A DNA stretch of 12,345 nucleotides. It comes from Neptuniibacter sp. Its GTDB lineage: Bacteria; Pseudomonadota; Gammaproteobacteria; Pseudomonadales; Balneatricaceae. The notes below the pieces were generated by a model. The model did not search any database. It was not told the DNA's origin and saw only the letters and a program-made list of their open reading frames with translations. Shown piece by piece: positions 11,899 through 12,345 of this stretch. Every line of letters starts with the position of its first letter. The first letter of the stretch is position 1. Location of the stretch: contig JAIBDV010000044.1 of NCBI GenBank assembly GCA_024686055.1, forward strand, positions 1-12,345. The letters run 5' to 3'. The position numbers and the translations under genes are program-made.

Positions 11899-12345
11899 TC
11901 AGGCACTGCCGGGGTAGCCCAGCTGACGCCAGGCTTCATACACCACGACGGCGCAGGCATTGGACAGGTTCAGGCTGCGGCTGTCGGCTTTCATCGGCAG
12001 GCGCAGACAGTGCTCCGGCGGCAGGCTGTCCAGAATCTCTGCAGGTAAACCGCGGGTTTCCGGGCCAAACAGCAGGATGTCGCCATCCTGAAACTGTACC
12101 TCGCTGGGGGTGCCCCTGCCTTTGGTGGTCAGCGCCCAGGTATGGGCTGGCTGGACAGTTTCGATGCAGCTGGCGAGATCCGGGTGGCGTTGAACCTGGG
12201 TAAATTCGTGATAATCCAGCCCGGCCCGTCGTAGCCTCTTATCTTCAAAATCAAATCCCAGCGGCTCGATCAGATGCAGCTGGCAGCCGGTGTTGGCGCA
12301 CAGGCGGATGATATTACCGGTGTTGGGTGGGATTTGATTTTGAAG
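11899..12345 (-). CDS. trmL: tRNA (cytidine/uridine-34 2'-O)-methyltransferase TrmL, N-terminus cut by window edge
   Basis: 149 codons are present, open to the right edge, with about six N-terminal residues missing compared with E. coli TrmL. TrmL is a SPOUT methyltransferase (PF00588) that uses SAM to methylate the ribose of the wobble base in tRNA-Leu anticodons, acting as a cytoplasmic dimer. Matches to the family are very strong: IPPNTGNIIRLCANTG near the start, DKRLRRAGLDYHEF, ALTTKGRGTPSEV, the SAM/knot motifs LLFGPETRGLP and LRLPMKADSRSLNLSNA, and the C-terminus VVVYEAWRQLGYPG. The catalytic arginine region near the N-terminus (NIIRLC) is included. The gene has no start codon in the window. 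It is transcribed towards the DUF2489 pair. Nothing suggests that it is broken. Confidence 0.97.
   Translation of the reverse strand, partial: LQNQIPPNTGNIIRLCANTGCQLHLIEPLGFDFEDKRLRRAGLDYHEFTQVQRHPDLASCIETVQPAHTWALTTKGRGTPSEVQFQDGDILLFGPETRGLPAEILDSLPPEHCLRLPMKADSRSLNLSNACAVVVYEAWRQLGYPGSA

Noticed and set aside
11314..12048. 244-residue plus-strand ORF across the DUF2489 and trmL genes
   Set aside because: It is antisense to two well-supported minus-strand genes and has no recognisable domain.

Overview
The window reads as chromosomal DNA of a marine-type gammaproteobacterium, probably close to Oceanospirillales or Alteromonadales. This rests on protein resemblance: a TrmL very close to the E. 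coli protein, a DUF2489 gene, a YgjP-like peptidase and a BarA-like hybrid kinase. The exact taxon cannot be read from the sequence. I see no insertion sequence, phage gene, CRISPR array, tRNA or rRNA.

Layout. 1-373: no recognisable gene, but three hairpins, one of them a good minus-strand terminator. 374-1783 (-): sodium-coupled NSS/SNF amino-acid transporter with a GTG start. 1784-2151: spacer with several hairpins. 2152-3339 (-): AspC/TyrB-type aminotransferase. 3340-3767: divergent control region with a structured leader and a two-turn inverted repeat. 3768-4247 (+): Lrp/AsnC regulator. 4262-4954 (-): YgjP-like zinc metallopeptidase. 5163-10908 (+): a three-gene cassette of TonB-dependent receptor, PF04392 periplasmic binding protein and tripartite hybrid histidine kinase; the last two overlap by ATGA. 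10913-11769 (-): two small membrane-anchored proteins, one of them DUF2489, 2 nt apart. 11899-12345 (-): trmL, cut at its N-terminus by the window edge and therefore lacking a start codon.

How the genes may work together. The left block (transporter, aminotransferase, Lrp-type regulator) looks like amino-acid uptake and transamination under a local regulator; the substrate cannot be read, though an aromatic or hydrophobic amino acid fits all three families. The right block is the most interesting part. An outer-membrane TonB receptor, an orphan periplasmic binding protein with no ABC permease or ATPase, and a membrane kinase (HAMP-HisKA-HATPase-degenerate receiver-receiver-Hpt) form a possible outer-membrane-to-cytoplasm sensing chain. 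No response regulator or transport partner is encoded in the window. That these proteins act together is inferred from gene order and translational coupling only.
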